A stretch of DNA of 61,865 nucleotides. It comes from an uncultured Clostridia bacterium. Lineage in GTDB: Bacteria > Bacillota > Clostridia > Christensenellales > Aristaeellaceae. Under the pieces are notes generated by a model, which was not told the origin of the DNA, searched no databases, and saw nothing but the letters and a program-made list of their open reading frames with translations. This document shows positions 61,187-61,865 of this stretch, piece after piece; the first letter of the stretch is position 1; each line of letters opens with the position of its first letter. Made by a program: the position numbers and the translations under genes. Location: assembly GCA_947596085.1 (NCBI GenBank), contig CANQEW010000009.1:1-61865 (forward strand). The letters run 5' to 3'.

Positions 61187-61865
61187 TTAGAACTGGAAGT
61201 AGATGAACGCAGCAGCATCGAAGCCCGGCCCATAGATGCCGAAGATCAGCACCGCGATCACACCACCCAGCGCCAACGCATAGCGCAGCCACAGTTCCTG
61301 TTCGTCCAAACGTTCGCGCAGGGAAAGGCCGCTCTCCTGCAGAAGCCCTACCACCAACAGCACGAGGATCGCCCCGATGAGTACCAGCCATTCAACCGCA
61401 TCCAATCCCAGCGCAAGCAGTGATCCATCCACTGCCGCCCACGGATTCCATTTTATAAAGTTTCCGATGATCCGAAACGCATCCGATATGCTGTTCGCGC
61501 GGAAGAATATCCAACTGAAGTCGATCAACAAAAATGTCAGAATCGACTGCAAAAGACGGTGGCTGAACGTATTGGTTCGCATATGAATGCTTTCCATCCA
61601 ATGCTTGCGCAGTGGCTTGGTTATACCGCCAACCACCTGATACAAGCCATTCAACCCCCCCAAATCACATATGTCCATGCCGCGCCATGCCAGATGCCGG
61701 ACGTCAAGAACACGATCATCAGGTTCATATACTTCCTCTTTGTGCCTTTGCGGTTACCTCCCAACGGAATGTAGAGATAATCTCTGAACTGTTTTGATAC
61801 AATAGATAGGTAACAGAAGGAGGAAGAAAAACAGAGAGCCAAGTGATAGAATGTAGCTGCAAAAC
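61187..61865 (-). pseudogene. MBOAT-family O-acyltransferase, frameshifted and cut by the window edge
   Basis: Membrane-bound O-acyltransferase (AlgI/DltB-like). Two overlapping frames together give the protein: the first has [20 protein letters not shown] and [16 protein letters not shown] with the family His, the second continues [10 protein letters not shown] and LLIDFSWIFFRANSISDAF. They join at a G7 run (61655-61661); an eighth G would restore one frame. The segment before QFRDY, normally FWRRWHISLS, is also poorly conserved, which hints at sequence error or decay. The N-terminal half lies outside the window. It is the upstream neighbour of the SGNH-LamG gene, 14 nt away. Confidence 0.75.
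61655..61661 (-). repeat. G7 run at the MBOAT frame junction
   Basis: Seven C on the plus strand. Reading eight would fuse YVIWGG to LNGLYQ in frame, exactly where MBOAT proteins read continuously. Confidence 0.8.

Overview
The window is a stretch of a GC-rich, endospore-forming Firmicutes (Clostridia-type) chromosome. Three things support this. The complete spoIIIA operon and spoVT show endospore formation. The gene order asp23-amaP-nusB-xseA-xseB-ispA-dxs-tlyA-nadK-argR-recN is typical of Firmicutes. An oxygen-sensitive class III ribonucleotide reductase and ThyX fit an anaerobe. The predicted phosphorylase for galacto-N-biose/lacto-N-biose suggests a gut or mucin-associated life, but that is inference. 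No tRNA, rRNA, CRISPR array or insertion sequence was seen.

Layout. 1-4.5 kb: upp (cut by the window edge) divergent from a CUT2 sugar ABC transporter (ATPase, permease, binding protein) behind a perfect consensus promoter. 4.5-7.1 kb: a YhaM-like nuclease, a small membrane protein and an AraC regulator. 7.1-12.7 kb: a sugar locus (binding protein, two permeases, GH112 phosphorylase) in the order known from the bifidobacterial galacto-N-biose/lacto-N-biose cluster. 12.7-18.8 kb: yebC and recX, a tandem-domain ThyX with an AbrB-like partner, and nrdD behind two NrdR-box-like palindromes. 18.8-21 kb: a membrane sensor with no visible output domain. 21-31.7 kb: the recN-to-asp23 housekeeping operon. 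31.8-35.9 kb: a spoIIIA operon whose last three genes are strongly shortened. 36-42.6 kb: a eukaryote-type glycogen branching enzyme and the topoisomerase IV pair parE-parC. 43.2-45.9 kb: a three-gene operon (MazG-like, a GuaA paralog with a degenerate glutaminase, GNAT). 46-50.7 kb: mtnN, ispDF, rqcP, hup, mazG and spoVT.

50.8-61.9 kb looks different. It is visibly poorer in GC and runs as one minus-strand cluster: an MBOAT acyltransferase (frameshifted in this sequence), an SGNH protein with three LamG-like domains, a tandem-duplicated WsfD-like membrane protein, a GT39/GT-C-type glycosyltransferase with a roughly 585-residue acidic repeat tail, and a UDP-GlcNAc 2-epimerase. Together they suggest synthesis and O-acylation of a cell-surface glycan. 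Two poly-G tracts lie at places where slippage would change the protein. This cluster and the GuaA-like operon are the best candidates for undescribed biology here.

Starts were chosen from Shine-Dalgarno position, and several promoters match the sigma-A consensus with 17-nt spacing. Short untranslated leaders (about 10-17 nt) are common.
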